Source: RGIG5057 sp036653755 (GTDB lineage: Bacteria; Bacillota; Clostridia; TANB77; CAG-465). Taken from it: DNA of 15,129 nt. Under the pieces are notes generated by a model. That model made no database searches and was not told where the DNA came from. It was given only the letters and a program-made list of their open reading frames with translations. A program made the position numbers and the translations under genes. The DNA lies in contig JAVVTJ010000024.1 of NCBI GenBank assembly GCA_036653755.1, forward strand, positions 1 through 15,129, written 5' to 3'. The number at the start of each line of letters is the position of its first letter. Positions within the stretch are counted from its first letter, which is position 1. Positions 14,377 through 15,129 of this stretch are shown in pieces.

Positions 14377-15039
14377 TTGAAAAAAATATGTATTGTAGAA
14401 GATGATGAAAAAATAAAAAATGAATTATCTATATTTTTAGAAAAAAATGGATATGATATTTTTAAATGTCAAAATTTTGATAATATTGTAGATGATATTA
14501 TAAATTCAAATTGTAATTTAGTATTACTTGATATTAATTTACCTAAATTTGATGGATACTATATATGTAAACAGTTAAGAAAATCATCTAATATTCCAGT
14601 TGTTATTGTAACTAGTAAAAATACTGAAATAGATGAATTAATGAGTTTAAATTTAGGAGCAGATGATTTTATTACAAAACCATATAACTTATCAATATTA
14701 CTTGCTCATATTGAAGCAATATTTAAAAGATTAGATAATAATACTGATATTGTTTTATATAATGATTTTAAATTAAACATTTCTAAAAGTATTTTAAGTT
14801 ATAAAGAAAAAAGTATAGAACTTTCTAAAAATGAATTTAAAATATTAAATTATTTATTTAAAAATATAGGAAAAATAGTATCAAGAGAAGATATAATGTC
14901 ATATTTATGGGATAATTCTATGTATATTGATGATAATACTTTAACTGTTAATATAAATAGAGTTAGAAAAAGATTAGAAGAAATTAGTAATAAAAATATT
15001 ATTGAAACAAGGAGAGGACAAGGGTATATAATATTATGA
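14377..15039 (+). CDS. OmpR-family response regulator, BceR-like
   Basis: A 220-residue two-component regulator. The receiver domain (1-about 120) has the acidic pocket Glu8-Asp9-Asp10, phospho-acceptor Asp52 in LLDINLPKFDGY, switch residue Thr79 and Lys101 in the KPY motif. The stretch SLNLGADDFITKPYNLSILLAHIEAIFKR closely resembles BceR-type regulators, from recall. Residues about 128-220 are a winged-helix DNA-binding domain of the OmpR type (ending RRGQGYIIL). The start is TTG at 14377, since GGAGG at 14365-14369 is 7 bases upstream and no better ATG exists. The stop overlaps the kinase ATG that follows (ATGA). Probable targets are an FtsX-type ABC transporter promoter and possibly the TCACA-N4-TGTAA site at the other end of this window. 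Confidence 0.93.
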   Translation: MKKICIVEDDEKIKNELSIFLEKNGYDIFKCQNFDNIVDDIINSNCNLVLLDINLPKFDGYYICKQLRKSSNIPVVIVTSKNTEIDELMSLNLGADDFITKPYNLSILLAHIEAIFKRLDNNTDIVLYNDFKLNISKSILSYKEKSIELSKNEFKILNYLFKNIGKIVSREDIMSYLWDNSMYIDDNTLTVNINRVRKRLEEISNKNIIETRRGQGYIIL

Positions 15040-15129
15040 AATTTAGTTATTATTTAAAAGATAAAATGTATATTGTTTTAATATTTATATTTCTAATGAT
15101 ACTTATGTTTTTTTCTTTAAATATATTTA
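15036..15129 (+). CDS. N-terminal start of a sensor histidine kinase, cut by window edge
   Basis: Only 31 codons are visible. They begin MKFSYYLKDKMYIVLIF, a short basic cytoplasmic stretch followed by a membrane helix (about 12-30). The ATG overlaps the stop of the BceR-like regulator, the usual arrangement for a cognate kinase. The sequence up to the edge fits the first helix of a two-helix, short-loop sensor. If the two window ends were joined, this frame would continue in register into the kinase at the left edge and give a protein of about 362 residues. Confidence 0.75.
   Translation, partial: MKFSYYLKDKMYIVLIFIFLMILMFFSLNIF

Noticed and set aside
1..15129. Plasmid or prophage origin for the whole window
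   Set aside because: No replication, partition, integrase, terminase or portal gene is present; most genes are ordinary chromosomal functions.

Overview
The window is very AT-rich DNA with strong Shine-Dalgarno sequences, sigma-A promoters of the TTGACA/TATAAT type and TGA used as a stop codon. Its gene set (rubrerythrin-like protein, ferredoxin, rubredoxin, two-component ABC transporter, ECF sigma factor with an RsgI-like anti-sigma) points to an anaerobic low-GC Firmicute, most likely a clostridium. I cannot name the species. No RNA genes, CRISPR arrays, transposases or integrases were seen.

Layout. (1) Bases 1-4297, plus strand: the C-terminal part of a sensor histidine kinase, a LolD/BceA-like ATPase and an 849-residue FtsX-type permease. 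A promoter between kinase and ATPase carries TCACA-N4-TGTAA, an exact match to the operator consensus described for BceR-like regulators. A bidirectional hairpin closes the operon. (2) Bases 4310-6770, minus strand: a family-4 glycosyltransferase, a four-helix membrane protein, and a small helix-turn-helix protein with its own perfect-consensus promoter. (3) Bases 6870-8719, plus: an ECF sigma factor translationally coupled to a membrane anti-sigma factor with an RsgI-type extracytoplasmic domain and a long Lys/Glu/Gln-rich helix. (4) Bases 8753-9988, plus: a redox operon of a rubrerythrin-like protein without the usual EXXH motifs, a two-cluster ferredoxin and a 45-residue rubredoxin, preceded by a PerR/Fur-like inverted repeat and ended by a clear terminator. 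(5) Bases 10085-14304, plus: two probable surface or appendage proteins, one with DUF11, SdrD_B-like and Ig-like modules, the other with a phage tail-fibre-like N terminus and a C1q/BclA-like C terminus. Neither has a signal peptide. (6) Bases 14320-15129, plus: a BceR-like response regulator overlapping the start of a second histidine kinase frame that runs off the end.

How they fit together. The two edges hold complementary halves of a regulator-kinase-ATPase-permease cassette (envelope stress or antimicrobial-peptide type), and the two partial kinase frames would join in frame if the ends were adjacent. That could mean a circular contig, or simply two neighbouring systems. The glycosyltransferase operon and the sigma/anti-sigma pair diverge from one 222-bp region and are both cell-envelope themed. 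The redox operon forms a plausible peroxide-reduction chain. The surface-protein pair resembles spore-surface or tail-fibre material. I see no single clearly new system. The most unusual items are the operator site, the in-frame internal start in the anti-sigma gene, the degenerate rubrerythrin and the chimeric surface proteins.
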